Origin: Davidsoniella eucalypti
Taxonomy: Eukaryota > Ascomycota > Sordariomycetes > Microascales > Ceratocystidaceae
Reading direction: 5' to 3'
NCBI GenBank assembly: GCA_004009845.1
Contig: RMBW01000042.1
Coordinates: 62,001 to 126,000 of the forward strand
DNA: 64,000 bases
Part shown: one piece after another, positions 10,935-25,676 of the stretch
How the letters are laid out: every line of letters starts with the position of its first letter
How positions within the stretch are numbered: position 1 is the stretch's first letter
Program-made: the position numbers and the translations under genes
The notes under the pieces: generated by a model
Databases searched by the model: none
What the model was told of the DNA's origin: nothing
Seen by the model: only the letters and a program-made list of their open reading frames with translations

Positions 10935-13900
10935 GATTGTTGATTATTGCCCGTCTAACAAAGGTAGTAGTGTGCAGGGTTACTAGACGTTTTGCAGTAT
11001 AGTATGTATGCAATTTAGGACAGACCACTGTTGTCGATGCAGATCGCGCTGCAAGAAACCAAGGAATACGTGAAGCAGATATCAAGAAAAAAAAAGATGA
11101 GAAAGACGATATGTGTTGCCGTCGATCTTCTCAATATGAGGTCGTCAAAAGTTGCTATTGGTTTTGCTATGACAGCCAAGAGGGGATGGGTAGATCGGAG
11201 GGGCCCAAACGTCGAACGACGACAAGCGAGAATAGAAATAGCAGGGCCTGTTGCGTTCTAGATGCTAATGTTGGCTAAGCCGTGCTGAATGACTGACCTA
11301 AGCCGTAGCGATGTTTATATCCAATGGCTTAGTGTCTCGGGTTAGAATTTATAATTTAGGCCTATAACTGTCGACACACAAAATAACCGGTTTAGCTAAA
11401 CAACACCAGAGAATTAATTCTGCGGCAGCTTCGCCTTTCTAGATTGATTACAGTGGATAGGAATAATGCGGCGGACGTCGATGCGGGCAGGCAGGCGGCT
11501 TGAATGGCCGAAATAAAAAGAGAGAGAGACCGGTGGTGCTGTAAAGGCGAGCAGGCAACGATCTCTCCCTGATCAAGATAGCAAACAAGAGATTGTCGGA
11601 TTCAGCAAGATATCGTGTCCTGCAGTTTTACTTCGCCGGTCAATGGAGATGCCTTTGTCGATGTAGTAAAGGCGGCTGTAGCGTCTGTGGATGCGATAAA
11701 TGGAACCAAAGCCAATATTGCTAGCTGCTTAGCAATCTGCAAAAGCACTTTGTGTGTAGTATGCGTGTATGATATGATATCGTGGTAGCTCCAATGTTGT
11801 CGTTTCTCAGTCCAGGTTCTTATTGGCTAAGAAGCTGAGAGGTGATTATAGTGGTTCCGGGCGAGGATGGAGATACAGGACTGAGGCTCTGGTAGGGACT
11901 AGCAAGAAGTCGACTACGATATTGTGATGAGGGTAGAAAAAGGGTATAGCATGTAGAGGGGAAATGAATAGAGGAAAGAAATGACAACGGACGAGTAGAG
12001 GAGGAAAGAGAAAGAAGAAGACGAGTGTGGGAAGGGATGGGTTGGTGTCGAGATTTAGGTTTAGGCTACCTGGCAGGCAAACAGGCAAGAGACAGCAGGT
12101 GTTTAGTTTAGTTGGTTAGCCGGCTGTGTAATTTCTGTCAGACCAAGTTATTCACAAAAGGGAATTAATAGACACGAAAGTCAGGCCAGAATAGTGTGAA
12201 AAAGAAGAGAAAAGTGCGAAAGAGGGCGTTTATCGAATAGGGTCTACTTTGAGGGCTTGGTTATAGAACAAGATAGAAGGCACAGCAACAGGCCAAGCCA
12301 GACTGGATTTGATATATTACACAGCGTAAACAGCTCCCAATTGTCGGCTTCCTGAGCAAGAGTTAATGATCTTGGTTGTCTAACTGTTTTTTTCTCTTTT
12401 TTTTTCAAAAGTTGTGGGATGGGCCTAGGAGGACGGGGTGTTTGCGTAGGAAGTACGTACCTACGTAATGCGTGTGCGTATATTTGTATGAATGTATAGT
12501 ATAGTTGTATGTAAATCTTGGGGAACAAAACGATAGAGGATATACATAAAAGAAAAGCGAATAGACTAAGTTTGAATAGTTCCCGACAGTCTGGAAAGTA
12601 GAAACATACAGACAGATGGCGGACAGGCGGCGATCGGGAAAGAAAGCACAACAAGAACCAGGCTCAGGAGAGGAAAGAGAACAAGAGGAAAACGAGAGAG
12701 CGTATCTCAAAATCGAGGAATCAGGGAAGTGCAAGGCGAGAACAGCGATCGCAGATGCAGTGACTGGGAGGAGGCGATACAGCTTAATTCTTAGCTTGAT
12801 GCGCTAGTAGCAGCTTCTGGACTAGGTTTGCGGGCACTAGGTTCTTAGGTTCAGTGGTCTCAAGGACCTTCTCTACAAGATGGGCGAACACCAACCGCTA
12901 CTAGGTTGTAGAACGGCTTGTTCGTGTCAACAGAAAACAGAGCTAGTATAGCGACCACGCGGGCTGGAACCAGCTATGAAGAGGTGGGATTGATTCCTTC
13001 TGTGGACTGGAGCAAAACTAGGATTATGGATGATAGCTACAGGCAAGGGACTTTAATATGTACGATTTGCTGTTTGATGTTGTAGCGGCTGTTAGTTGTA
13101 AATGTACATGTAGTTGTATGTGGACAATGTATGCCAAAAACCTAGTCATTGGGCGAGTTGAGCAGTGAAGAAGAAAGGATGGCGATGGATGATGAAAAAG
13201 AAGTCGAGAAGAAAATAAGACGATCAAGGATGGTCAGAGGAGAAAACAACAGCACATTTAAATCGTCTCTGGATGCTGGCCGTCCTATAATGAAGAAGAG
13301 TGGCCTGGATTCAGGTGCCGGAAACAAGACACTAGGGCCTGTCTGGTTCTTGGTTATTTTGACCCCTCTGACCCAGACATTGCAGTTAGCGAGAAAGACG
13401 AGAGAAAGAGAGAGAGCGCCTTCACACCTCCCTTGTCGTTCACCAGCTTTCGATGCCGAGTATTGGTTTTGCTATACGGATATGATGATCAGAAAAATAC
13501 CATCATGAGGACATGTGCTATCGGATTCTACGGGATTCTGTGTATTTACATCTACGGTGTTGTTTTGTTTGTTTTTTGTCTTCTATTCTCGTTCTTTCCC
13601 ACATGACTGTTGACAATTCTTTTGATCATGCTTATGCTTGGTTAGGGAAGTGTACATGTATCAATATGGGCAACCTTCTTCTTCTGCACGTAAACTGCGA
13701 CTGCAACTACAGCAAAAGAAAGAAAAGAAAGGGAGACAACAACGCCCGCCCCAGCGAACGGTCTGGACCGGATCCACTTTTCGAGTGCTTGACTAGGCAC
13801 TGATAATGATAAGGCTGGTACGCCACCCAGGGGATCGACCTGTCTTGTTCCTGTTTGTACTGGTCCACGAGGTTTTATAGACCCGTAGGCCCAGACCGGG

Positions 13901-16900
13901 CTATTCAGCGTTGTATTGATACAAAGTCAGACGCTACCCTGAAGTGTAGCAACTGAGTATTCTGGACCTTTGCCAGAGGCTGTAGGCTTAATGCAGGGTA
14001 TACATAACATTTTTGTGCACATGTTTATACATATGTACATAACAGCACGCTCCATAATATAAATGAATTAAAAAAAAAACCCAAAAAAAACATAACAGCA
14101 CAATAACATACAGTGTGAAGAGTGATATTTACTTCTATTCTCTGCTCCCTCCCTCCAGCATATCAAAAATGAACGAATGCATCACGGCGGGAAGGAGAAT
14201 TCCCGTCGAGAGAGGAAACTGATTCCAGCTCCAGTAGCTGTATTAGCCGGACATTTCAACCACCTCATCAAATCATCCAATCCATGCCCATCATCGTGTT
14301 GCAATGTATTGGACAGTCTTCCGCTTTCCGCTCTCACAAAATATGTATCTCGTGAGACCAGCCGGTGTTCGTCCAATTGGCTTGATTTGGAGGTTCCCCA
14401 GGCTTCTGGAATCTTCGCCGCTGCAAGCTAAGTCAATGAAACCTCTTGCACTTGATTTACTTTATGACTATTGTCGTCGACTAGAGGGCGACAATGAAAA
14501 ATAAAGATCGAGAAATGTGGGCTACTCGTTGCAGATCTCGTGTCTACAACTTAGAACGCCCGCCTAGCGTAGTTTAGCACAAAAGGCTGCTATGTTTGAA
14601 AAGGATGGGAAGGGTTCTACGTCTTTTTGATGCCCGGTGGAGTTGGGATACCAGAAAACAAAAAGAAGAGGTGAACGGGAACAGGAAGCAAGAAACGGTG
14701 ACAGCACGCATATATCCCATGCAGCTACGCTACGCTACATACATCTACCTAATAGAATGAATTGCTTTGACCAAGCCATGATATATCAGCCAGCCTGCGC
14801 CAAGAACCTAGAAGCAAAGACGCCTTCCAGCCAGCCAACAGGCGTTGCATATTCGCCAGATAGCCAGAGGTTTTTTCCTCTCGCCCATGCCTTGTCGGGT
14901 CATTAGTGCGGAATTAGCCATCAGGAGATCAGGTTGGAACACTACGCATAAATAGTGGCACATCGCAACGTAGCACGACGGCACACGAATAGAGGAAAGG
15001 AAAAGGCAGTAGCAAAAATTGAAAGAGGAAACAAAAGAGCAGAAAAGGGCGGTAGGGGAACAAAAAACCTTACCTTTTGAGAAAAAGTGATGTCGGGGTT
15101 GGGCTCGTTGTCCGTATGAGAACACCTACACACATTAGTACATGTAGTAAATATAGTTGACTGGGTTTTCAGGCTCACACCGCCCCAGGATATCCTTTTC
15201 TCGTGAATTGAAATAGCCTTTGCTGATTATTCCGGTGCTATGGATTGTAGGTCAGAAATATTATTTCCTCAAGTAGACGACAATATTGAAAGCAGTTAGT
15301 GCAACGGGCCTGTTGCCGAGGTTGGTATATAGTAGTAATCGTAATAGAGATTTTGTCGAGGGTTTAGGCTAGACCGACCACTGTGTTTATTTTTTAATAT
15401 CTTGTTTACTTGTTATACGGCATTTACAGAAGGTCTTCGAATCAGTCTCTAAGTGAATAGTGGCAAATAAACAGAAATCGAACAAGAAACAGAAGCATCT
15501 AGTATTTTAATATTCGCTTCTGATACCTTGAATGAGCGTTTTCCATTCTTGTGATGCCGTCAAGCACCATCACAGCATTAGCCTCGCCACACGCAGTACA
15601 AGAACGCCATCGCAAGCGCAACAAGAAGCTCCGGCGCCGCCTAATCTGGACTGAAAATCCGAACTCGAAATCCGAACCCCACTGATCGAACCGACCGTTT
15701 TAGATCTAATGATTTGCTGTATTTTTTGCAGTGATTTGCCCTGTAAAATCCCACAATGCCTTATTTTTTTTTTCTTTCCTTTTTTCCACACAATTAATAG
15801 TCACTAACTTTGTTTGTATGTCTGTTTGTTTGCAGACGAACACCAGGCCTGGGCACCCAATATCACACATTGAAGGATTGCTGCCTTTGCCTGTTGTTTG
15901 CTCCTTTTACAATTACCACTGCCTGTCTTCTTGTCATGGTTGTACTGTACTATACAACTATATGTAAATACTGTAATGTAAATATGTGCTAGAGTCATTG
16001 TGACGCTTATGTGTCATCCATGCTACCTTGTAGTTACATCCACAACAGTCCATCTCGATGCCTAGATCTCATGTCTTTTTGCCTATGACTTGTGCTGCCA
16101 TCACTATACAGACACAAATAGTATAGTGCTACTAGATGTACTGTGGTATTAATTTAGCCTGTACAAATTGTTACTAAGGCCATTACCGCTACGTACATAC
16201 ATTATGTACATATCTATAACAACTAGTTCCGAGGTCTGTTATCTGCGACAAGGCGTAGCAATATAGCCATCAAAAGTAATATGCTCCGCAGCCTTAGTTA
16301 CTTCTGGCCCTTATATTACCCACTAGCGCCGCGGCAAAGAAGTTACATGCATACATTAACAAGGGAAAAGAACAAGAAAAAAAAGAAAACCTTCAAGACG
16401 GATTCAAGCGTTCGTCTCTCCTCCACCTTTCATGGCCTAGCCCGCGACACCATCTGGGCTGCCAGTCGGATGCTCTCTCCCAAACCAGCAAGCAAACACG
16501 ACATCAAACATCTCGAAGGCCGCGAGAATGTATGCTAATACTATGTAGCATGCTGATAGGCTACGCTTCGCCCATTCAGTCGTACAAGACGGCCAACATA
16601 GCATGATGTTAGTCAGTCCAACAGCAGCCGCACGTACTTTTGCAGGACCGGAAACAAGGTTCGGCGACGAGTGGGATGCTTTTCCTCCTCTCTCTCTTTC
16701 TACCAATCGTGGCAGGCGTGAAGTGAGACCCGACTTCTTAGTCGTAGTGCCACCATCTGCTCCTCCTAACCCCGGCGCCGGCTGTTCTAGGCCCTCCATT
16801 TATTCTGTATTCCTCATGTAGCTTCTGGCTCCCTTCGAACCAGCGCCTGAGTCGGCCTTTGTGCATACGATATGTATTATGGACTTGACTCAACCCCACT

Positions 16901-19900
16901 ACGTACGAAGGCAAATTGCATCTTCGTTTCGTTCCTTGCTTAGTTTGGTGGGAAAAGATTCGACTGCTAGCCATGCCACATTGTCCGATTTAACTGCATT
17001 TCCCGCCTTTCCCGCCGTAATCTCCAGGACGTGCAAAAACGAATAGGAAAAAAAGGCGCCCGATACAATGAGTTAGTACAACTACAGTTGTCTTGGTCTT
17101 ATTCCCTGTTAAATCCGAAAGGCTGTAAGAGGGAAGAGAAAAAGACTTGCGAGCTTTTCTGTCTCTTGTCCATTTTAGGCGATCCCGCTCTTTTCGTCCT
17201 GAGATCACGCACAAATACACAAGGACAGTGCAAGTCCCGGCCGAACCTTCCACATTTTGCAGTCTTGATTTCGGCGATGGTAATGTTGATGTATTCCCGA
17301 TGTACCATCGCACTCGACACCATAAGGCTTGGTACGCATAGTTACCAGCTGCGATGTTGCTTTTGTACTGCCTTGTCCCTTAAGCCCACTGCTACTCGAT
17401 GGTGGCCTGCCGGAGCCGAAGAGAGCAAATGCAGAATTGTGAACGAGAAAACAGTCTGGACGCAAGTCGTATGCCATCAATGCGGGGACATCGACAACTG
17501 GGCGGCTATTTATGTATACAAACAGAGTCTAGCTGTTTATTCAAGGCTCATAGGCCATGATCTCCCTAGAACGAGCTGTTCAGGCGAGGCAAAAATTACT
17601 GCAAAAACGCTCAAAAGCGATGATAAACGTTGCCAAGCTGAATGGAAGGCTGCCTATCAAATAGTCGTCGATCCCATATAGATCCCGGTAAAGTTACAGC
17701 CTCAAATGTTTCCGCGATTGGCGAAGCAAATTAAAAGGCAGAGAACAGGCAACTCGAAAGCAGAGCTTGTGGCCCTTTTAATATGACGACGACATCATCT
17801 GGATATGTGGACGGCTGTCGTAGAACGTCAAAATGCATGCCCTACATAATTGTAGTAGCAGTCCTAATCCATAAAGACTAAATGATACACTAGTTGTGAT
17901 AGAGCTAGTGGTGTTTCTGGCTCTATTAGCTCGCGATACTCGCTCATTGCGGGGAACGCTTCCTTTGTCTCTGCCTCTTTTTCTCCGTCCGAGCTACAGT
18001 TCAATCCTCATCTCAGCCGCGCTAGGAATAAAGCTCACGAACAGTTTGCGAGCTTCAGGGAACAAAAAAGGCCGACATCTGTATATATCTGTAAACCCGT
18101 CATCACCGCCTTGCCCTTAGCCTAGGATCAGAGACACACTAACTATAAGCATATAGACGGCGAGCATTCAGATCCTCAGCCGGGAACACCGCCGCCACCG
18201 CCTATCACACCGTAGCGAAATGCAAAGACCTGGTGGGAGAACTGAAAGAGAGCAAATTCAGTTATGGTCTTGCCGTTTTGTTTTTCATAGTCTGCTCGCA
18301 ATGCAACGTATCTGCATATGATAGAGTGAGAAAGAAGGAAAGCCTCCCTCTTGGCCCCATAAGCCCCATATCGGCAGCAAATATGCTCCTTAGCGGCATC
18401 ATCATGATCAAAACCCTAATCGGTCATCAGATGCTACTTGTTAGCACCAATGACGGAGAGCCTCTCCTCGATTTGGCTTATATGCTTGACTGCTTGATGT
18501 TTGACAGCTGAAGATCCGGCCAGACAATAGCATGACGCCATGCATATCTATATGTACTGTGCATAACACATCGATAGGCCTACACGAGATCACCAAGTGA
18601 GGATTCTACCGTGACAGAGTAGCAGCATGTTCTCCAAGTGCATGTGATATAGCTATATAACCCTTGCTCGTACCCACAATACAGCTGCACCATACTGCGA
18701 GCTATTGTTGATATACAGAGGTATGTGTTGCATTAATCATGCGACGGCCCCTTCTCAACTATCTCCGATCCGTGTTTACCCACAGTCTCGAATCTATATC
18801 ACCCGAGCTGCTCTTTTATACTGCCACAAAACATGGGTTGTGCTTATGTTCTTTGGATTACTATGGACCCCCATTCATTCCCTTTCTTGCGAACTCCTCT
18901 TATGCGCACAGCAACGTCGTAACAAGCCGACCTTGGGATACGATCTAGGCCACTCAGGGTAGCTTTCTGCTGCAACCCCACCTCGCTAAATCCGAATACA
19001 CACACAAGGCAAAACAAAACAATCACATACAACATCTATATTAGAAAATGTATTAGACGGTTAGCTCAATGCGTGCTGCTCTTGAGTCGCCTATATATAA
19101 CTAGGCAACCCGTCTGGAGCCTGTAGGTCTTCTGTTTTCTATTTGTAGCTGGCACTCCTGAACAGTATATCAAATGCACCCATCAGTCACTTCGACAAAG
19201 ATCAAGACCCGGAGGAATGTCATCTTTATTATGTACCACGAGACAAGGCCAGATAAGACTAGAGAATCTGGACTTGCTCACTAGGCTTCCCAACTGATGT
19301 TGTGTTTAAGCCTCGGAAATGTGCTATGGTACCTAGTAGAGGTGGATGTAGTGCTACTACATAGATACATATCACAAAATATGGACAACATAGAGCAGCT
19401 GAAATGATTCTAGAAATAGTGGTATGTAGGTGAACAAAACGAATGTAAGTAGTACGGTATTGTCGGCTTCTGGATAACCTGCTATATTCGAAGCCTCCGT
19501 ACACTAGCGGTAGTATGGAACTCCTACACTGTTGACGCAACACAAGAACACAGGCTTTATTGGTAGTAAGGAATTCTCACTTGATCACAAATTCGTAATT
19601 TAGCGATAGTGTTGTCACCAACTCCCTTGGTCGAGATGAACCACGGGCAATAATCACATCCCCCAAAAAATAGGGCTCACAAAATATGCCTGTCTCATGG
19701 CGCAGCAAGACATATCACACTTTGAGTGGCCTAGACGTGGCTATTGTCTGGTTGGTCACCAATATGCAACAAAATATCTCTAGTACATTGATATATACGC
19801 TCGATGAGTGAATCACGGATGTGAAGTAGACACTTATATACTCTGATAGCGGCTCTTGTTTACTTGGTAAGACACATATATATATCGGATATTATATGGG

Positions 19901-22900
19901 ATATCGATGTCGGAACCTTTATTGGATGGGAAAGCTTCGATTGATAGATAAGCTCAGTGACCGAGGCCTGCTTCCGGCTATAGAAGAGTAGTATTCAAGA
20001 GCCAAGCCTGGTATTGTGGGGGGTGTAGAAACACGCATTTGCGAGTATTCTCACAAGAAACAACAGCCCAAGGGACTCCCCGAAGGTAAGACTGCGTGAG
20101 TCGGGCAGAATAGCGCGAAAGGAAAGTATTTGTAGCTAATAGGTAACATGATGCGGTAAAAGATGTATTTATAGAGGTACGTAATACACGATAAAGGTAT
20201 CTCTCAGTCAGAAACGATGCATATCATATCTCGAGTTATGCTCTAGTGCTGAGTAAAGGAACGACACATCGAAAGACTAAACGTCATGTACTTTTCTGTA
20301 TTCCGACAGGTATCTTGTCTGGTTGGTTCTAGCCCAATATCACCCGATCGATCCAAAGATAGATGGTATGACATCAAGAAGCATGGGGGAACATACAGAG
20401 CATCCGCACGAGTCTGCTCTCTGATAGGGGAACAATGGGTCATCGGGATATTAAATTTCAACGTGGATAGCATCGCGGCAACGGAAATAGCCCAAGGGGA
20501 AAGGCCGCGGTGTGGGGTTGACCATGCAGCTAAGCGGGACATGTTGAGCCGGTGAGAAGGCAATGTGTACACTTGTATGTGAAAACCGACAGTGGGGTTG
20601 GTGGTATACTTAAGCTATAGCTTAGGGCCGCAGCATTGTGCCATTGTGTATCTAGTATAAGTTTGATGTGGTACAAAGCTAGTTCAACTCGGGTATCACT
20701 CATATTGCCAATCCATATGAGATGAGCGAAAAGGTGATGTTAGCAAGTAATCATTGAAACTAATCAGTTGGTGTGATCGAATTGATGGGAACAAGAAATT
20801 GCACTGAAAGGTGTCAACGATTGGATGCCATCAATGTCTAGACCCAAGGGGAATGAAGTTTTGCAATATACACACACAACGGTGATTTGCTGCTTCGTAT
20901 GACCCGTAGATAATATCTTTCCAAGACAAATAGCGTGAAAACTGCTATGCCGATTGGCGACGCAGTTTCTAGAACAGCGTAGTTCTACGAAGATCTAGTA
21001 TGATTAGTGGTGTAGAGTAGTTAACTTCACGAGGTCTACTTGGGAACCAGGACGTTTGATAGAGACACACATAATATTCAAGTACGCTACTTTTGGTAAT
21101 GACATAAGAAATATAAGATGATGAGATGTACTACTTTAGATATACGAAAAGTTTGTGGTTTCTAGATGGATTACCATTTATTGGATAGGATAACATGATA
21201 ACTTTTCAGCATCTCCTATAACATCATGATAGCTATCCGTGGAACAAGGCATTGAACCAAGTCGATTATATCAGCCATGAATAAGAGTCTCGAGGTAGCG
21301 ATTTTGAATACTACAAGCTTCAATGTTCACAAGGACGTTGGTCATTCTATCAAGCAGAGCACTCTATAATACGCATTCTGAGAGGAATTATACGTTGGCG
21401 ATAGTTATCTGAAGCTACGGGTATGGCTATATGGAATATCTACTCATTGTCCATGATCTTGGGCTTGGACATTAGATTGATGGAACTCAACGCGCCAGGG
21501 CGATCTCTGATCCGTCATGCCAAATTTAACTGGCTAGACATGGTACTACTCATGGAAATAATCACTATTCATTTTCACATGTTGTGGATCTTTTTGTTTC
21601 AAGTCCGCAGTGTGGCCATTTCAAACTTGTGTTATCATAGTCACTAATAGCAGCATATGCTTCGACGATTAAACAAACACGTGTTGCAGGTTAGTTTGAC
21701 AGATACTTCAAAGCACCTGTTGTTTTTGCTTGTGAGTTTTGTTGGCACCAATAACAAAGTCTATGGGGGAAAATTGGCTGCTTGTTATTTTATCGTGTCT
21801 TTGGAAGCTAGCAATCAACTGTATTTCACAATTATCTCATGTTTTGTTAGGTGGCAGGCATATGCTTTCCTTTTTGCTTCTTTTCTCTCTTTTTGAGGCA
21901 TATAAGTCTGGTGATATTTGCTGTAGACTTTAGGCTATTATAGAGCTAGCGGGATTAAAACATTGTGCTCTAGCAATATGTGTGTATAATAGCGGTGACT
22001 GTATTTGTAGTTCCCTATCATCATGTGTTGGAAGTTGTCGTCAGCTCTGGTGACCCGAGGTTACATTGTTCCTAAATGTTGTTTTATTGATTTAGCCGCA
22101 AGATATGTCATTTCTATTTGCCGGCTGTTTAGCTAGCTTTGAATAGTGCATTTACATGAGACATAGTGCAGCTATTTGGAGGTTTGAGGGGTTTATTCAC
22201 ATCTGCGTTCTTGTTACTAAAAGCTACGATAGGATATAGATGAAATCTCTGGCGTCAGATAGGGAAGTCGGCGTGTAACCGATGGACGCAGTGAAGACGC
22301 AAGCTAAGAGAGGCTGTTGGGTGAGTTGAAGATGTTTGTATGTCGTTAGGGTTACCCGGGGAACATCGTAGGATAAAACGGAGGCTGGGTGCTATTGACA
22401 CTGGGGTTTACTCCGGGTTATACTACGTAGATTTTAACGGGGCTTTCTGACATTCTATAAGTTGAACTCAAATTTGTGCCAAGTCCGCGTATTGTTGAAT
22501 CTTTTGAGTTGGTTGGAATACAGATAGTTATACTTGTCAAACGATAGGATAATCGTGGATTCGTTTAGCAGGCTACTAAGCAAGCGGTAAGAAGCTATAG
22601 TGAAATGACTATAGGTATGCTTTTGGGCAAGCATAAAGAAGTATCATCATATAACAAGGTGACATACTATAAGCTAGGTTCACCTGTTTTGTTTGTTCTC
22701 CAGGGCAAATATTCGGTCTTCAAAGGTAATGATACCTTTTCGCTAAGAACAAATATGAGAAAAGCGAAATTGCTAAAACCCATCTTGTGTGACACCCACA
22801 AGAAGTAATAGCCCAATATGAATAGATGAACATCACAGATGGTATATTATTTCGACTTCATACAACCAATGCATATCGTAAGGTAGCAACCGTAAGACAC

Positions 22901-25676
22901 AATACATTTCAATGTATATAACGAATTCAACTCCTAAGCTTCTCACAGGCAATCCTCAGCTGTCCACATCGTCGTTCATTCTTCATTTCTTTCCTCCAGA
23001 GCTAGACTAAATGGGGCCGAACAATTCCAGAAGAATGCTGCAATTCTATGTCCGTCTGTGCTAGTTTTTTTGTTTCTGAAATGCACTAACGATCGAAGTA
23101 AAGATCTGCGCTTTTTTTTTCTTCCACAAAAGCTTCTAGTGTCCACCCAGTGGCAAGGAAGAAGTAATTCCATTTCCTAGCCTAGAACCCATGAAGAGAG
23201 AGGCTTAGTAGACTAGCAAACAAAACAAAAGATTTATCGATAGACACTGGCCTGGCGACGTATCTTGTTTCTTGACATCTCTTTTGCCTCAGGTAGGCGA
23301 CAAGCAAGGCATACAATGACCCTTCAGCGCTATTTATTGTACCGGTACACCAGAGTGGTAGGACTGACTAGACATGACAGGCTTGCCAGTAGTCAAAGGC
23401 GCTTAGTTAGACACATGGAGGCCGTAGCCCAAAGCCCTTGAACCTGGTCATTCATGAGTACCGGCGAGGGGTTTTCTGTTATCCCCGAGAATAAGAAAAA
23501 ATACCGTCCAGACTTGTAACTAGAGTTGCAGTGCTTGGACCAGTATTTCTTACTCATGGCAAATTCATGAGATTAGAGCTAGAGCAGACAAACATGAATA
23601 TACCGAAGCTGATGCCAGCCCTGAGGATACAGCTGGGATCCAGGGCCTTGGGTACAACTACATAGTACAACTATAGCACACAGCCGCTATACTGAGGAAG
23701 AACAAATAACGACTTTGGTTGCAAACACGACCCTGCGCTGCATGGAAGTAGAGCTTTTCAAGGTTTACCGATACGCACTAGCAAAAGCCGGAAACCAGTT
23801 ATCTCTATCCACGATCCAGGATGTTGGCTTTGATTCCAGTTCCGAGGTTCTATCTGCTAGTAGAAGTGGAAGATTCTTACGCGTCACCGACCTCCCCCGT
23901 TGTTTGGCGGACTCACCACTACAGCATGTTCGGCATATCAAGCAAACCTTTTGTATTGCTTATCATGGCTACAACTACAATAGATGTATTTGCCAAGAAA
24001 TTGGAGAACATGGCCTCGAAAGCTGCAATCTTTTTGGGGGCTAAACGGTAGAACCAACGACGGAAACAATATAGGCTAATTTGAGTAGTTAGACTAAAAT
24101 ACTGTTCGTCCTCTTGTGCGGAGCAAGTTAAGCGAATTTGAAGCCAAAAACGCAGGAAGCATGCAAGCAATGCAAACTATGCATGCAAATACATACAAGG
24201 TTCGTCAAGATCAAAATCAGAGTCACATTGCTTTATATAACCTACAAAGCTCCCTTGTTGATAGTAGTAGCCATTCACCACTGTTGGCAGAGAAGAGCCT
24301 TTAAGGGTGTACTTTTTGCGGGCAAAACATCACCAAGACAGACAGAAGGAGTCGAAGGCTGGCTATGAGCGGACAATCTACTTGTATTTGCATCCATATA
24401 TCCGTCCTCTATTGAACATGGCCTCGCTCTAGCTCCGCCTCGTTGCAGCAATAAACGGAGGATAGGGTGTGGTTGTTAACTGTTGTCTCTTCTCGAGGTT
24501 CGAGCGACAAGAGCATCTTGTTTTCTGCCCAATGTTGAGACGGAAACGCTGTACATGGGTAGCAACACCGTGGAACCGCGGCGCCACGAACTCGGCAATT
24601 AGGTCGGCTGATCACAATGATAGTCGTTGTTGCCCGCCCGGCCGAGTCACTACGACGTCCGTGAGACGGGGGCGGCTATTGCTGCTTGGATTTTGCCAGC
24701 TTGGGTTTTTTCCAGCTTTTGAGAGATATTTCCACACAGACTCGTAAACGACATAGCATGCCAACACATGTTATTTCGTTGCAGTTTAGTTTATCCACTT
24801 GCGGTTTTCGAGGGCACGACAGATGCTGTGCTGCAATGCTACTCTACGGGTGAGTATTGCTCGTTTTCAAAGCTCTGTTTATCATACCCCGACTGGAGCC
24901 GATGCTGTTGCTTTTTAGAGGCTCCCCGAACCACTAGTCCATCCATCCTAAGGAATGAGTCTCCAAGAACAATCTCCATCGCTGCCCAGAAAGACTGCGG
25001 CTTTGTTTTCTTATCGAACACCATCAGACGAAGATCTTGTTGTTGCTGGGAACATAAACGACATGCACCATCTTTCAACAACTATACTAAGTGCTGCACT
25101 GTGGATCTTTGGATTCACAACCTGAGCCAGTTCACCGGATCAGAATTTGGGATGATATGTCTATCGGAGGAGGGTCTTCGCCGGAAAGACTTATGAATAC
25201 ACGTGACGAGGTGTAATCCTCTAGCACACTTCCCTTCGGACTTAAACATAGCCTATATCGTGCTGCTACTACTTGGTTTGCTTGACGTCTTCTCCGAAAT
25301 ACGCTGCCTAGCTGTAGGGAAACATCCCAATATGGACCGGGGTCTGACCCCGGCGGCCATTCCTGAGGTTGATATTGGGGAAGTTCGACAACTATATGTC
25401 GTCACCATGGAATCTTTGGTTTGCTTCCTGTATATAACGAACCTCCGTAAACCATAAAAGGCCGGCGTGCCGCTGTTTCCAGTCACCTCAGGCCATCTTT
25501 GTCTGCATCTATACCCATCACCAACCACAGTGAAAAATCGGACCGAAACTAGATACCGCTAATCATAATCCTAGCCGGCACGTCTTGAATTGTTCTTTCC
25601 TTGGTTTGCTTTCCGCTTTCTTCCCTCTGTTTTTGCAGAATCTTTATCTGTGTCATCCTTCTCTTACCAACACAAC
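10935..25676. other. 14.7 kb gene-poor interval
   Basis: No open frame here has a recognisable domain, and I could not build a spliced gene with conserved motifs. The longest frame (17031-17681, 216 codons, GTG start) has no family resemblance. Sequence character varies: purine-rich around 11.9-13.3 kb and mixed elsewhere. It could hold lineage-specific genes, long noncoding transcripts or large regulatory regions, but nothing in the sequence decides this. Confidence 0.5.

Noticed and set aside
16790..16880. tRNA-like B box (GGTTCGAAGG on the minus strand)
   Set aside because: No matching acceptor, D or anticodon stems could be drawn.
17031..17681. 216-codon frame as a gene
   Set aside because: GTG start, no recognised domain and no conserved context; kept only as an observation on the gene-poor interval.
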